DNA from: Isobaculum melis | GTDB taxonomy: Bacteria; Bacillota; Bacilli; Lactobacillales; Carnobacteriaceae | Reading direction: 5' to 3' | DNA length: 64,000 nucleotides | Assembly: GCF_900111355.1 (NCBI RefSeq) | Contig: NZ_FOHA01000002.1 | Location: 1-64,000 of the forward strand | Translations under genes and position numbers: made by a program | Notes under the pieces: generated by a model | Database searches by the model: none | Seen by the model: only the letters and a program-made list of their open reading frames with translations | What the model was told of the DNA's origin: nothing | Part shown: one piece after another, positions 8,946 through 18,199 of the stretch | Layout: each line of letters starts with the position of its first letter | Position numbering within the stretch: position 1 is the stretch's first letter

Positions 8946-10196
8946 TTATTGTGGTAATGTAATGAGAATTTCTTGGTATTTTGTCAATGAAGCCATATCT
9001 TCACTCTTAGGTTTCATATCGATAATAAAGTCTTTCTCTTTCCAAATTTTTTCATATTGTTCTTTATCTAAAATGTAGACTTGTAACCAGTGTTCTTCTT
9101 TTTCTCCTGGTGCAAGTATGTCTTTTGTTAAGCGATTTAATAGTGTTCCTTGACTCATTAATTTTTGTGATTCATCGTTGACTAATAATAATGAACTTGA
9201 TGAACTCAACTCGATACCGCTCGCTGAATTATTAGTTAAGCTTAAATCTACAGTTAATAGAACGATACCATTTTTAAAATCTTCAAAGGTTCTTGCTTCA
9301 TCTGCACTTGGTGTAAATTCAGCGAATTGATAACCATTTAAAGTATAATCAACCTCTTTAAAAGTGACGGTTTCATTAATGTCTTTTTTCTCTTTAAGCA
9401 GTGTTTTTTCGCCCCAATTTTCAGTTGTGGGTTTGTCTTGGTAAAAGCTACCTTTTTTCTCTAATACCTCTACACCATTCTTAGTCACTGCTAGTTTTAC
9501 TTTTTCATCTTCACCAATGCGTTCCTTCATATTTAAGCTATCATTAGGATACGCAGCTGGGATAGATAAATCAATAAAACCTTCCTCTTTCATTTTATCT
9601 AAAGCTTCTTTATTAATAGAGTAGACTGTGAATCCAGTGATTTTTTCTTTCCCTTTCACTAAATTTTTATTTTGTACAAAAATACTATTAATTGCATCTA
9701 CATCATTAGGCATCATATTTTTTTTCCAACCATATGGTTTTTTATCGCTTCCAATTGTAAAGTCTAATGTTGGGGAATAATAAAGATCCTCTTCGCCTTC
9801 ATTCTCAACACTAAATTTGGCAATCATGACACCACCTTCATCAGTATTATCTTTATACTGAATCGCATAGTCATTGCTAAAATCTTTTACTTCTAATAGT
9901 TCATAGCCTTCAAGAGTGACTTTTATATTTCCTTTTTGAAAGTCTTTTGATTCAAAATCGTTATAAATCGAAGTCATTTCTTTCGCTTTCATTTTCTTCT
10001 GTACATCATCTGCAAATTCTTTGAATTCCTTAGAATCCTCATTTTTGGACTCTTTTTTTGTTTCTTTTTTCTCTACTGAACTACTGGTTGCTTCCGAAGA
10101 TGCCTCTTCTTTCTTTTTGTCATTCCCACCACAGGCAACTAATGCCACACTAAGTAAGGTTGTAGATGCTAGTAGTGCAATTTTCTTATAATTCAT
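8946..10196 (-). CDS. Lipoprotein with two Ig-like DUF4352/DUF5068-type domains
   Basis: Secreted lipoprotein of 416 aa, function unknown. The signal peptide ends in a lipobox (LVAC, Cys22) and is followed by a Lys/Glu/Ser-rich linker to about residue 60. Two beta-rich halves have similar layouts: about residues 75-215 (EGYELLEVKDFSNDYAIQY, then GVMIAKFSVENEGEEDL) and about 285-410 (NGYQFAEF, then GIVLLTVDLSLTNNSASG). Each ends in a segment resembling VYxxxKEAxDKMKEEGFID or VYILDKEQYEKIWKEKDF. This suggests an internal duplication and resembles DUF5068/DUF4352 lipoproteins of low-GC Gram-positives. The ATG has GGAGGACAAAA upstream. It stands alone next to the T7SS operon on the same strand, with a terminator between; a link to secretion is unproven. 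Confidence 0.75.
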   Translation of the reverse strand: MNYKKIALLASTTLLSVALVACGGNDKKKEEASSEATSSSVEKKETKKESKNEDSKEFKEFADDVQKKMKAKEMTSIYNDFESKDFQKGNIKVTLEGYELLEVKDFSNDYAIQYKDNTDEGGVMIAKFSVENEGEEDLYYSPTLDFTIGSDKKPYGWKKNMMPNDVDAINSIFVQNKNLVKGKEKITGFTVYSINKEALDKMKEEGFIDLSIPAAYPNDSLNMKERIGEDEKVKLAVTKNGVEVLEKKGSFYQDKPTTENWGEKTLLKEKKDINETVTFKEVDYTLNGYQFAEFTPSADEARTFEDFKNGIVLLTVDLSLTNNSASGIELSSSSSLLLVNDESQKLMSQGTLLNRLTKDILAPGEKEEHWLQVYILDKEQYEKIWKEKDFIIDMKPKSEDMASLTKYQEILITLPQ

Positions 10197-10373
10197 TTTT
10201 GTCCTCCAAGTATGTATGATTTTGTTAAAGCAATTAAACTATAGCATAAAATAGAATACAAATGATTTATTGAGTAAATTATTTTATTCTAAAACAGAAA
10301 ATTATGAACGTTTTTTGAACATCAGATTAGAATGATTCTTTCTTTTCTCATAAAACTAAGTATTTAAGCAATA

Positions 10374-10910
10374 AAAGGGATTGGGACAAAACTAAAAAGT
10401 TTTATCCCAACCCCTTAATTACTTCTAAAAAAGCATAAATTGCCTCCGTAAACGGTGGCCAAAAGGCAGGTTCGGTCTGCAATTGTCAAGAACCACTGTA
10501 AACGCAGTGAACAGATGCTGATTGATACCTACTACGCTACGCTTCGATCACAACAACTTCTACGCATGAAACATGCTAGAGTTGCTAAGAATCACGGAGA
10601 ACAAAGTGATTCGATGATGAATAGTACCTACTTGGTGAAGGACTTGGTTCACAAAACATTTGATAAGGAACAAAGTCGAACGCTGTTCGATTTGTATCAT
10701 GTCTCTAAGGAAAGAAAATAAGGATCAGAGTCGAACAAGTTCGATCTGTATCATGTCTCTAAGGATTAAAAATCCTAAGAGGCATGACAAGAGGCATGAC
10801 AATTGTTCATCTTTTGCTCCAATTGCTTTGATTCACAACGAAGTATGAGTTGATGTAGAAAAGTACCTACCCGGTGCTCGAACCTAAGCGCCTTTTGGCT
10901 CAGCCTCTTT
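10374..10910 (+). repeat. Structured intergenic repeat, copy A
   Basis: About 535 bp of non-coding repeat, closely related to segments at 21511-21880 (inverted) and 58601-59026. It opens with a hairpin built on GGGACAAAAC and GTTTTATCCC, and ends GGCTCAGCCTC next to the HAD gene stop. Inside are two tandem hairpin units (TCGAAC loop GTTCGA at 10676-10690 and 10731-10744), each followed by TGTATCATGTCTCTAAGG, and a long hairpin at 10752-10786. An 88-codon open frame crosses it but is not preserved in the other copies, so I do not call a gene. 10197-10373 is AT-rich, presumably the lipoprotein promoter, with nothing distinctive. Confidence 0.85.
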
Positions 10911-10913
10911 ACC

Positions 10914-11696
10914 TTAAATTAAATTCAGCTTCTTCAAAGCAAGAAAGATGCCATCCTCATCTACTGAAGTAGTAACATGTTTTGCATGTTTTTTCACTTC
11001 ATCTGTTGCATTTCCCATTGCAACACTATGATGAACTTGTGACAACATTTCGACATCATTTAAGCCATCTCCAAAAGCATAGATATTTTCTGGCTGAATC
11101 CCTAATTTCTCAGTTAATTCCATAATTGTTTTGGCTTTTGAGCCACCATGTGGTAGCACATCTACTGAGCCTGGATGCCAACGAACAAATTTCAATAAAG
11201 GAAATTGTCCGTCATCTTCATAATGATGTTGATCAGCTTCTGGATAAAAATGTAAACATTGTACAACTTCATGATTTAAATGAAAGGCTTTATCGACTGG
11301 TGGTGGCGTTGCGCCGACTGTTGCTAAAGCTTCCTCAACAATTGGTGCATACTCTTCATCACGTCTTCTAAGGAGCGCATCAGATTCAACAATCATTTGA
11401 TGTCCTAATTCATCTGCTGTTGCTAGTAGCTTCAATAAAGAAGCTTTATCTATTGGGTGATGGCAAACTCTTTCATGATGATAGTAACCAGCTGCCCCAT
11501 TACAAATTACATAATTTTTAAAACCTAATAAATCAATTACAGGCTGTGCTAAACTTAAATTTCGACCTGTTGCAATCGCAATTTCATGACCATTCTTTTC
11601 TAGCTCAATCAATGCTTGCTTTGTACTTTCAGGTACTTCATTTTGCCCATTAACCAATGTCCCATCAATATCAAAAAAAATCATTTTCTTCTGCAT
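10914..11696 (-). CDS. Cof-type HAD-IIB family phosphatase
   Basis: Cytosolic HAD-superfamily hydrolase of the Cof/YkrA type, 260 aa, acting on small phosphorylated metabolites (sugar phosphates or similar; substrate unknown). Motif I is DIDGTL near the N-terminus, motif II is in IAIATGR, and motifs III/IV appear as GGSKAKT and GDGLNDVEML. The start at 11696 is preferred: AAGGA lies 8 bases upstream, whereas the in-frame ATG at 11705 overlaps that SD. Structured repeat A lies immediately 3' of it and a partial repeat unit lies 5' of it. Confidence 0.85.
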   Translation of the reverse strand: MQKKMIFFDIDGTLVNGQNEVPESTKQALIELEKNGHEIAIATGRNLSLAQPVIDLLGFKNYVICNGAAGYYHHERVCHHPIDKASLLKLLATADELGHQMIVESDALLRRRDEEYAPIVEEALATVGATPPPVDKAFHLNHEVVQCLHFYPEADQHHYEDDGQFPLLKFVRWHPGSVDVLPHGGSKAKTIMELTEKLGIQPENIYAFGDGLNDVEMLSQVHHSVAMGNATDEVKKHAKHVTTSVDEDGIFLALKKLNLI

Positions 11697-11761
11697 ATGT
11701 TCCATCCTTACTATGGTTTATTTCTTATCTCCATTCTACCTGTTCAAGGATGAAAGCGCAA

Positions 11762-11832
11762 TGTCATGGCTCTTAGGATTTTCAATTCTTAGAGACATGA
11801 TACAGATTGAACACAGTTCAACTCTGAACCTT
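11762..11832 (-). repeat. Partial structured repeat unit (copy D)
   Basis: Read on the minus strand this is one repeat unit: GGTTCAGAG, then hairpin TTGAAC TGTG TTCAA, then CTGTATCATGTCTCTAAG and a second hairpin closing in CATG. The first hairpin differs from copies A and C (TCGAAC/GTTCGA) at both paired positions, keeping base pairing. It sits between the HAD gene and the lectin gene; the rest of 11706-11962 shows nothing clear. Confidence 0.65.
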
Positions 11833-11962
11833 AGCTCTTACCTTTAGCCGTCATTTATTAGCAGATATTTTATGAATGGATTTCCGTAAAATGTCTAATA
11901 GATCTTAACATATCTGATTTCATTTAGTTATTAAAGGATGAGATAAAAAATCAGACTAAACT

Positions 11963-13657
11963 TTAATTCATTCCTGTTAATTGATAATTCCAAGTATAAG
12001 GTCTAAAAGAAGTTGAGTTCGGTTGAATGTATAGTGTCAGCCAATATTCAGATTTTTCTAAGCTATTCATAACAGGTATTCCCAGCTGTTTCTGACTAAC
12101 ATCATGGATAGCCTCAACATCTGTCAACACATACCCCATATTTTGATAATATTCTGGCAGCATCAGTATTACTTGATAAAAGTTATTCGTCTTATTTTTA
12201 ACAACTTGATAGTTCCCTGCTTCTTCTTGGTCAGCTAATCTAGATGGAAGAGATAAATTGATTTCTTCATAAATTGAGTGAACTTCCGTAGGATTTTCAT
12301 TGTCTACATTTTTAAGTGTAGCATAACCTTTTGTTGGTATCACTAAATCAGGAGAAGTATTTAACACTACTTGCTTGATATGTAATGTTAAATATTTCCG
12401 CTTATAAGTATAAATTAAGGTTATCGGCTCATTTTTATAGTTCCCGTTTTCTGTTGGTATCCCAACAAGTTCATAATCAGTAATTTCTTTTCTAAAACTT
12501 GTAGTATCATATGCATCGCCAATACAAAAGTTTTTACTGATAATGACCTCCTCAGCTAACTTTTCTTTATCTTGTTGATCTTGATAAACAACTTTGACTA
12601 GCTGTGGTACATCTGCTGAGTAAGAATTTTCTTCTATTTCTTTTTGTCCTCCGTATTCACTAAATTCAACATAATATCCCCTATTATTTGGCGTATCTCC
12701 TAAATTTTCTAAATCATTCCAATCTTTCACGCCACCTTGCGCAAATTGTAAAAACGCTTCTGATCCGCCATGATTATTTGGTTCAGTTGGTGTCCAACCA
12801 TTATATTTATCCTCAGGTTTCATACCGGGTTTCTTCTTTCCTATAAAGAATACCTCACCTGCTTCTGGTCCAGATGCCCAGTACCAGTCATCTTTACTAA
12901 GATTATAATTGCTGAGAACAGGGCTAATAGATGCTACATCGGAAATTTTTGTCCCATTCTTATTCACTGCCCTAGTTCCGCCAAGCATTCCTGTATCTTT
13001 TGCAACTGACTCATAAATATAAGTATGCTCCTCAGGACTTGTAATTGTAGCCAAATATCCAGTTAAGCCTTTATATCTTTCTTTTTTAGCCGCACTATAA
13101 GCCTCTAACCATGGTAAGCTATTCTTGACATATTTATAGTAGTGCGTCTTTCCATTAGGATCTGTCCATGCAGAGATGTCTTCTTCACTAATAGAAATTG
13201 AAATTTTCCCTTTGGTTAATTCTTCCTTCTCAATATTAAAAGCTAATTGCTGTAGCGTATTTTGCACAATTTGAGGAGAATTATTTTGTGTCAATAAATA
13301 GTTTATCACATCAGAACCAGGTTCGTTATATGTAGTCCAACCAGTTGGTAAAGAGAAAGAAGTAGCATCTAAATTAAGTCCTTTAGGCATTTTAATCGTA
13401 ACAGAAGCAATCGTTCCAAAATTTTCTTGAATCAATAAATCTTCCAACTGATACTGTTCAGCTACTCTTTTCACTTTAAAATTTACAGCACTGCTTTTTT
13501 CAGCGCGACTTGCTGGATCTTCTTGTTCTTCAGCTTGATCCTCAAATTCAATTGTTTCAGCTTGTGTTTTTATTGCAGCAGCGGATAGCAACCAAATGGC
13601 ACTAATCGTAATAAATGACAATAAACCTCTTTTGATCATACTCTTTTTCTCACTCAT
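11963..13657 (-). CDS. Secreted C-type-lectin / MucBP-domain surface protein
   Basis: Predicted secreted adhesin-like protein, 564 aa. ATG 13657 is chosen because GGGAG lies 7 bases upstream; the longer frame would start at TTG 13675. A signal peptide ends near IKTQA-ETIEF. After a beta-rich region (about 45-165), residues about 175-335 form a C-type-lectin-like domain with GYLATITS at its start, the sugar-binding type EPN motif in PTEPNNHGGSEAF, and the paired WND in KDWNDLEN. A MucBP-type repeat follows (about 350-430, VKVVYQDQQDKEKLAEEVII to ITLIYTYK), then a unique C-terminus. No LPXTG or WxL anchor is visible, so how it stays on the surface is unclear. Host glycan binding is inferred. 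Confidence 0.75.
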   Translation of the reverse strand: MSEKKSMIKRGLLSFITISAIWLLSAAAIKTQAETIEFEDQAEEQEDPASRAEKSSAVNFKVKRVAEQYQLEDLLIQENFGTIASVTIKMPKGLNLDATSFSLPTGWTTYNEPGSDVINYLLTQNNSPQIVQNTLQQLAFNIEKEELTKGKISISISEEDISAWTDPNGKTHYYKYVKNSLPWLEAYSAAKKERYKGLTGYLATITSPEEHTYIYESVAKDTGMLGGTRAVNKNGTKISDVASISPVLSNYNLSKDDWYWASGPEAGEVFFIGKKKPGMKPEDKYNGWTPTEPNNHGGSEAFLQFAQGGVKDWNDLENLGDTPNNRGYYVEFSEYGGQKEIEENSYSADVPQLVKVVYQDQQDKEKLAEEVIISKNFCIGDAYDTTSFRKEITDYELVGIPTENGNYKNEPITLIYTYKRKYLTLHIKQVVLNTSPDLVIPTKGYATLKNVDNENPTEVHSIYEEINLSLPSRLADQEEAGNYQVVKNKTNNFYQVILMLPEYYQNMGYVLTDVEAIHDVSQKQLGIPVMNSLEKSEYWLTLYIQPNSTSFRPYTWNYQLTGMN

Positions 13658-14060
13658 TTTAATTCTCCCTCTCAATTGATTCTAAAATCACGAAAAATGC
13701 TAAAAAATTTTGTAAATAACATCTGTTTTATGCATTTTTAAGCCTAAAATGCAAAAAGACTTCAAAATGCTGTTTATCCAACATTCTGAAGCCTTTAAAT
13801 ACACATTTTCAGTATAGAGATTTGTTGCTGCAATTAACAGATGTTACTTGCAATGCAATCATATCGAAGCATTGATTTATTGTCAATACGCATTTTTACT
13901 CACTTTTCTATCCATCTGCAAACATAATATTAACATATAACAAGAAATCTAATTGATATCATTTTAAATCAAAATTTAAAATAAACTAATAATAATATAC
14001 AGGTAATTTATGTAAAAAAAAATCATCCAACAGTTAACTGTTGCATGCTTTTGGAACGGC
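13658..14060. other. AT-rich intergenic region with one hairpin
   Basis: Between the lectin gene and the small peptidase gene. A hairpin at 13760-13791 (CTTCAAAATG with CATTCTGAAG, one mismatch) is followed on the minus strand by TCTTTTTGC and could be a terminator or part of the lectin leader. A 16-bp palindrome CAACAGTTAACTGTTG (14028-14043), followed on the minus strand by nine T residues, is a likely terminator for the peptidase gene. The rest is featureless AT-rich sequence. Confidence 0.45.
14012..14045 (-). terminator. Probable terminator after small S24/S26-like gene
   Basis: Minus strand: self-complementary CAACAGTTAACTGTTG, then GGATGA and a run of nine T, 16 bases after the stop codon. 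Confidence 0.55.
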
Positions 14061-14366
14061 CTATTTTTCTAATATTTTTGTGACAATTCCATAAATGCTA
14101 TTCCTAGTCACCCAACCATTTACATGTCGATGATTATTAGAAATTTGATATTGTTTACCTCTCACTTTACTAATTTTATGTGTATAAAAGTTTCCTCTTA
14201 CCTTACAAAAAACAATATCACCAACTTTTAACTCAACATCCTGAATTGGTTCAAGTGTCACTGGTTGCATTGAACGAATCAGTGGTAACATAGAGTTGCC
14301 CGCTTCACGATAGCGAAAAATAGTTTCCCCTGCTCGTAAACGATTCATTGCTTCAATACTGCGCAT
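14061..14366 (-). CDS. Small S24/S26-like peptidase fold protein
   Basis: A 101-aa soluble protein with the core of the S24/S26 (LexA / signal-peptidase) fold. The nucleophile motif is GNSMLPLI (Ser at about 24), followed by VGDIVFCKV and YTHKISKV. In bacterial signal peptidases the second motif carries a catalytic Lys. Here the aligned position appears to be His in a T-H-K-I setting, resembling the Ser-His arrangement of SipW/ER-type signal peptidases. There is no membrane anchor and no DNA-binding domain. Strong SD AAAAGGAGGTGAAGGAAGA before ATG 14366. It could process the neighbouring secreted protein or be an uncharacterised protease; function is not established. Confidence 0.6.
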   Translation of the reverse strand: MRSIEAMNRLRAGETIFRYREAGNSMLPLIRSMQPVTLEPIQDVELKVGDIVFCKVRGNFYTHKISKVRGKQYQISNNHRHVNGWVTRNSIYGIVTKILEK

Positions 14367-14476
14367 TCTTCCTTCACCTCCTTTTCAAAAGGTTCCTCTT
14401 TACTTTAACATCTATTCAGTCAAATTGGCAAGTAAAAAAAACAACCTATGCTAATACACACATAGGTTATTCCTTG

Positions 14477-16252
14477 TTATTCTACTTCTTCACTAAATTG
14501 ACTCTTATAAAGTTTTTCATAAAAACCGCCATCAGCTAATAAGCTATCATGGGTTCCTTGCTCAATAATTTCTCCTTGGTTCATCACCAAAATCAAATCA
14601 GCATCACGAATGGTTGAGAGACGATGTGCAATCACAAAGCTAGTTCGTCCTTCCATCACACGTTTCATAGCTTTTTGAATCAATGCTTCTAGCCTTGTAT
14701 CAACTGAACTGGTTGCTTCATCTAAAATCAAAATTTTAGGATCCGATATCACAGCTCTAGCAATGGTTAATAATTGTTTTTGACCAAGTGAAATATTGGA
14801 AGCTTCTTGATTGAGTTTCATTTCATAACCATCAGGTAACGTACGAATGAAATGATGCACATTTGCTGTTTTGGCAGCATCAACTACTTCATATTCTGTT
14901 GCATCTAGTTTACCAAAACGAATGTTTTCTGAAACCGTATCATGATAAAGCCAAGCATCCTGGAGCACCATTCCAAACAGTGAACGCACATCAGAGCGTT
15001 TCATATCTTTGGTACTAATCCCATCAATTTTAATGGCACCACCATCAATATCATAAAAGCGCATCAATAAATTGATTAAGGTTGTTTTACCCGCACCAGT
15101 TGGTCCAACAATCGCAACTGTTTGACCACTTTTCACTTCAAAGCTTAAATCTTTGATTAATGGTTTCTCTTCATTATAACCAAAGCGTACATGCTCAAAG
15201 CTCACATGTCCTTCAATGTTTTCTGGTAAAGGTAGCTCTACTAAATCAGGCACTTCTTCTGCTTCATCTAAGATTTCAAAAACACGAGTAGCTGAAGCCA
15301 TTGCACTTTGTAGCATTCCTGAAATTTGTGTCATTTGAGAAACGGGTTGGTTAATTTGCCAAATATATTGACTAAAAGCTTGTAATTGACCAATTGTTAA
15401 AATTCCTTGAATGGCCAAATAACAGCCTAGTACTGCCACACCACCATAGGCTACATAGGTAACCAATCCAACTAATGGCATCATCAAGCCTGAAATGAAG
15501 GCCGCTCTGAAACCAAAACGAGATAAACGATGGTTAATTTTTTTGAAATCTCTTACTGTATCTGCTTCTTTTCCATAAAGTTTAATCACAGAAAAGCCAG
15601 AATAGCTTTCTTGAACATTCCCATTTAAATCACCTAAGGCATTTTGCATCCCTGCAAAGGAATCCTGAGATTTTTTAACAAGAAATTTTGACATTAAAAT
15701 AGAGCCAGGAATAATAAAAATGGCAATCGCTGTTAACATCGGTGAAATGACCAACATCATCACAACCGCAAAGGTAATCCCTAAAACAGCAGTAACAATT
15801 TGAATCAGCCCTTGTTGCATCGCAACAGAAATCGCATCCACATCATTAGTTACACGTCCTAAAATATTTCCTTGTTGATTACGATCAAAATAAGAAACAG
15901 GTAAACGATTGATTTTTTCTTCTAAAGTTTTACGTAAATCAAACATGGTGTTTTGCACAACTTCTGTCATCACATACATAGATAAATATTGTGTCAATTG
16001 ATAAACTGCGGCAACGATCAAGGTAATGACAATAATCTTACCAATATAAGGAAAGTCCATTTTTGCTCCTGGAACTTTCTTCATAATATCAATTGAATTT
16101 TCTGTAATTCTTGTAATGGCAAAGCCCATAATAAAAGGAGACAAGGCATTTGCTAAAACTGAGATAAACGTCAGTACCATCGATAGAATAAAGCCTGCTT
16201 GATAAGGCTTCACAAATCTAGCTAAACGTTTTATTTGTCCGAATCCTTTCAT
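14477..16252 (-). CDS. Heterodimeric ABC multidrug exporter subunit (EfrB/LmrD-like)
   Basis: ABC half-transporter, 591 aa: six membrane helices in the N-terminal half, then a nucleotide-binding domain. Walker A is GPTGAGKT, Walker B ends in the canonical catalytic Glu ([12 protein letters not shown]), and the switch His is present (VIAHRLSTI). The signature loop is altered (ISLGQ rather than LSGGQ). Together with the degenerate partner at 16249 it should build one full and one defective ATP site, as in LmrCD, EfrAB and TM287/288. It starts within a 4-base ATGA overlap with the upstream gene. Drug or peptide export is the family role; the substrate is unknown. Confidence 0.88.
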   Translation of the reverse strand: MKGFGQIKRLARFVKPYQAGFILSMVLTFISVLANALSPFIMGFAITRITENSIDIMKKVPGAKMDFPYIGKIIVITLIVAAVYQLTQYLSMYVMTEVVQNTMFDLRKTLEEKINRLPVSYFDRNQQGNILGRVTNDVDAISVAMQQGLIQIVTAVLGITFAVVMMLVISPMLTAIAIFIIPGSILMSKFLVKKSQDSFAGMQNALGDLNGNVQESYSGFSVIKLYGKEADTVRDFKKINHRLSRFGFRAAFISGLMMPLVGLVTYVAYGGVAVLGCYLAIQGILTIGQLQAFSQYIWQINQPVSQMTQISGMLQSAMASATRVFEILDEAEEVPDLVELPLPENIEGHVSFEHVRFGYNEEKPLIKDLSFEVKSGQTVAIVGPTGAGKTTLINLLMRFYDIDGGAIKIDGISTKDMKRSDVRSLFGMVLQDAWLYHDTVSENIRFGKLDATEYEVVDAAKTANVHHFIRTLPDGYEMKLNQEASNISLGQKQLLTIARAVISDPKILILDEATSSVDTRLEALIQKAMKRVMEGRTSFVIAHRLSTIRDADLILVMNQGEIIEQGTHDSLLADGGFYEKLYKSQFSEEVE

Positions 16253-17976
16253 GCTAACTCCTCCTTCGATAACTGAGAAGCCGCAATATCATAGTAGACA
16301 TCACTTGTTTTCAACAGTTCTTTATGTGTGCCCTCTGCAACAACGACACCTTCATTTAAAACCAAAATCTTATCTGCATCCATAATTGTTCCAACACGTT
16401 GTGCAACAATTAAAACAGTTGAATTGCCTGTTTCTCTCTTTAAGCGTGCACGTAATTTTGCATCAGTTTGATAATCTAGTGCAGAAAATGAGTCATCAAA
16501 GATATAAACATCTGGACGTTTCACTACTGCTCTGGCAATGGATAAGCGTTGCTTTTGGCCACCAGACATATTACTTCCGCCTTCAGATAAATGCTCCTCA
16601 AACTTTTCTGGCTTCAGCTGAATAAACTCACTTGCTTGTGCAATTTCTGAAGCAGTATCTAGTTCGTCTTTAGTTGCATCATGTTTTCCATAACGGATAT
16701 TTTCTGCAATGGTACCCGTGAAAAGTAAAGCTTTTTGTGGAATAAAGCCAATTTTTTTACGTAAGGCACTTAAACGGTAATCTCGTACATCTACCCCATC
16801 GACTAAGACACGACCACGACTAACATCATAGAAACGTGGAATCAATTGAATCAGGGTTGATTTACCACTTCCTGTACTGCCGATAAAAGCCACTGTTTCT
16901 CCAGGTGCTGCTTTAAAACTCACATCACGAATAATTGGCTCTTCAGTATTTCCAGGATAAGCAAAGGTCACATTTTCAAATTCAACATAACCATGAGTTT
17001 CTGTTTCTGTTACCCCATCTTCTTCATGAATACTAGGCTCTTGTTCTAAGACCTCTTGGATACGACCAGCAGAAATAGCTGCTCTTGGGTACATCATAAA
17101 TAGACCTGCAAACATCATAAATGAAAACAATGCATGGAACATATATTCAACAAATGCTACCAAATTCCCAACCTGTAAATCTCCTGCATTAATTTGAACG
17201 GCACCAAACCAAATAACCGCAACAAAAATCAAATTAAAGATAATTGAAAATCCTGGTTGTGCTAAAGCCATTAATTTAAATAATTTCTTAGAGATGTTAG
17301 TATAGGCTGTATTGACTTTATTAAAACGACTTTCTTGAAATTTTTCATTTACAAATGCACGAATCACACGTAAGCCTGTTAAATTTTCTCGTAAATTTAA
17401 ATTGATACTATCTAAATTCTTTTGTTGTTCATCTGATAAAGGTTCAGATTTGCCCCCAACAACCACAACACCTAATAATAGGATAGGAACTGCAATTAAA
17501 ACACTCCAAGCTAAAGATGGACTTGTTCTGACAATCATCACTAAACTTGAAATAAACATCAATGGGGTCATCATACCCATTCTTAAAAACATTTGTAGAA
17601 ATTGCATCACTTGAAACGCATCATTCGTTGTTCTCGTTACTAATGAAGGAACGCCAAGTTTATCAAATTCTGCATGGGAATATTCTTGTACTTTCTCAAC
17701 CATATCGTCACGCATATCGCGCACAATTCCAGTTGTAATTTTACTTCCAAAGTAAGAAAGTAGAATTAATCCTAGTAAGCCAATGGCAACGATTCCAATC
17801 ATCCACAGGCCATATTTTTGGACAACACCAAAATCATTTTGTGCCACACCATCGTCTATCATCATTGCTAGTAAAGTCGGCAACCCTAGTTCAATAATAA
17901 TAAAACCAAAGACACACAAAAAATTTAGGAAGACATATCCCTTATACCTTTTCAGGTAGGTCAACATTAATTTCAC
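16249..17976 (-). CDS. Heterodimeric ABC multidrug exporter subunit (EfrA/LmrC-like, degenerate site)
   Basis: Partner half-transporter, 575 aa, with six N-terminal membrane helices and a nucleotide-binding domain. Walker A is GSTGSGKST and the signature is intact (MSGGQKQRLSIARA). Walker B carries Asp instead of the catalytic Glu (YIFDDSFSALD), and the switch His is Gln (VAQRVGTI), the hallmark of the non-hydrolysing subunit of heterodimeric exporters. The start is GTG 17976 with GGAG 10 bases upstream; ATG 17967, preceded by AAGGGTGA, is a serious alternative. Translation is coupled to the second subunit by overlap. Confidence 0.88.
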   Translation of the reverse strand: MKLMLTYLKRYKGYVFLNFLCVFGFIIIELGLPTLLAMMIDDGVAQNDFGVVQKYGLWMIGIVAIGLLGLILLSYFGSKITTGIVRDMRDDMVEKVQEYSHAEFDKLGVPSLVTRTTNDAFQVMQFLQMFLRMGMMTPLMFISSLVMIVRTSPSLAWSVLIAVPILLLGVVVVGGKSEPLSDEQQKNLDSINLNLRENLTGLRVIRAFVNEKFQESRFNKVNTAYTNISKKLFKLMALAQPGFSIIFNLIFVAVIWFGAVQINAGDLQVGNLVAFVEYMFHALFSFMMFAGLFMMYPRAAISAGRIQEVLEQEPSIHEEDGVTETETHGYVEFENVTFAYPGNTEEPIIRDVSFKAAPGETVAFIGSTGSGKSTLIQLIPRFYDVSRGRVLVDGVDVRDYRLSALRKKIGFIPQKALLFTGTIAENIRYGKHDATKDELDTASEIAQASEFIQLKPEKFEEHLSEGGSNMSGGQKQRLSIARAVVKRPDVYIFDDSFSALDYQTDAKLRARLKRETGNSTVLIVAQRVGTIMDADKILVLNEGVVVAEGTHKELLKTSDVYYDIAASQLSKEELA

Positions 17977-18199
17977 CCTTATTCCACTCCTTTTCTACTC
18001 ATCATTTTGCTACTATAACCAAACTTTAATCATTCTATTTTGTCATTAAATGGTTTAAGGCTAATGCTTTCACTTTAACACAAATAAAAATGGATGTAAA
18101 CAAGTCAAATCAATGTTTTCCGCTCTTTTTTCCCACTTCATTTTATTAGAAAAAAAGATTTTTTAAAGCTTCCTTTCTATACTTCATCGCCAAAATATG

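Noticed and set aside
10455-10721. 88-codon open frame with GTG start inside repeat copy A
   Set aside because: The frame is not kept in copies B and C, which carry deletions and substitutions, and it lacks a convincing SD. The hairpins explain the conservation better.
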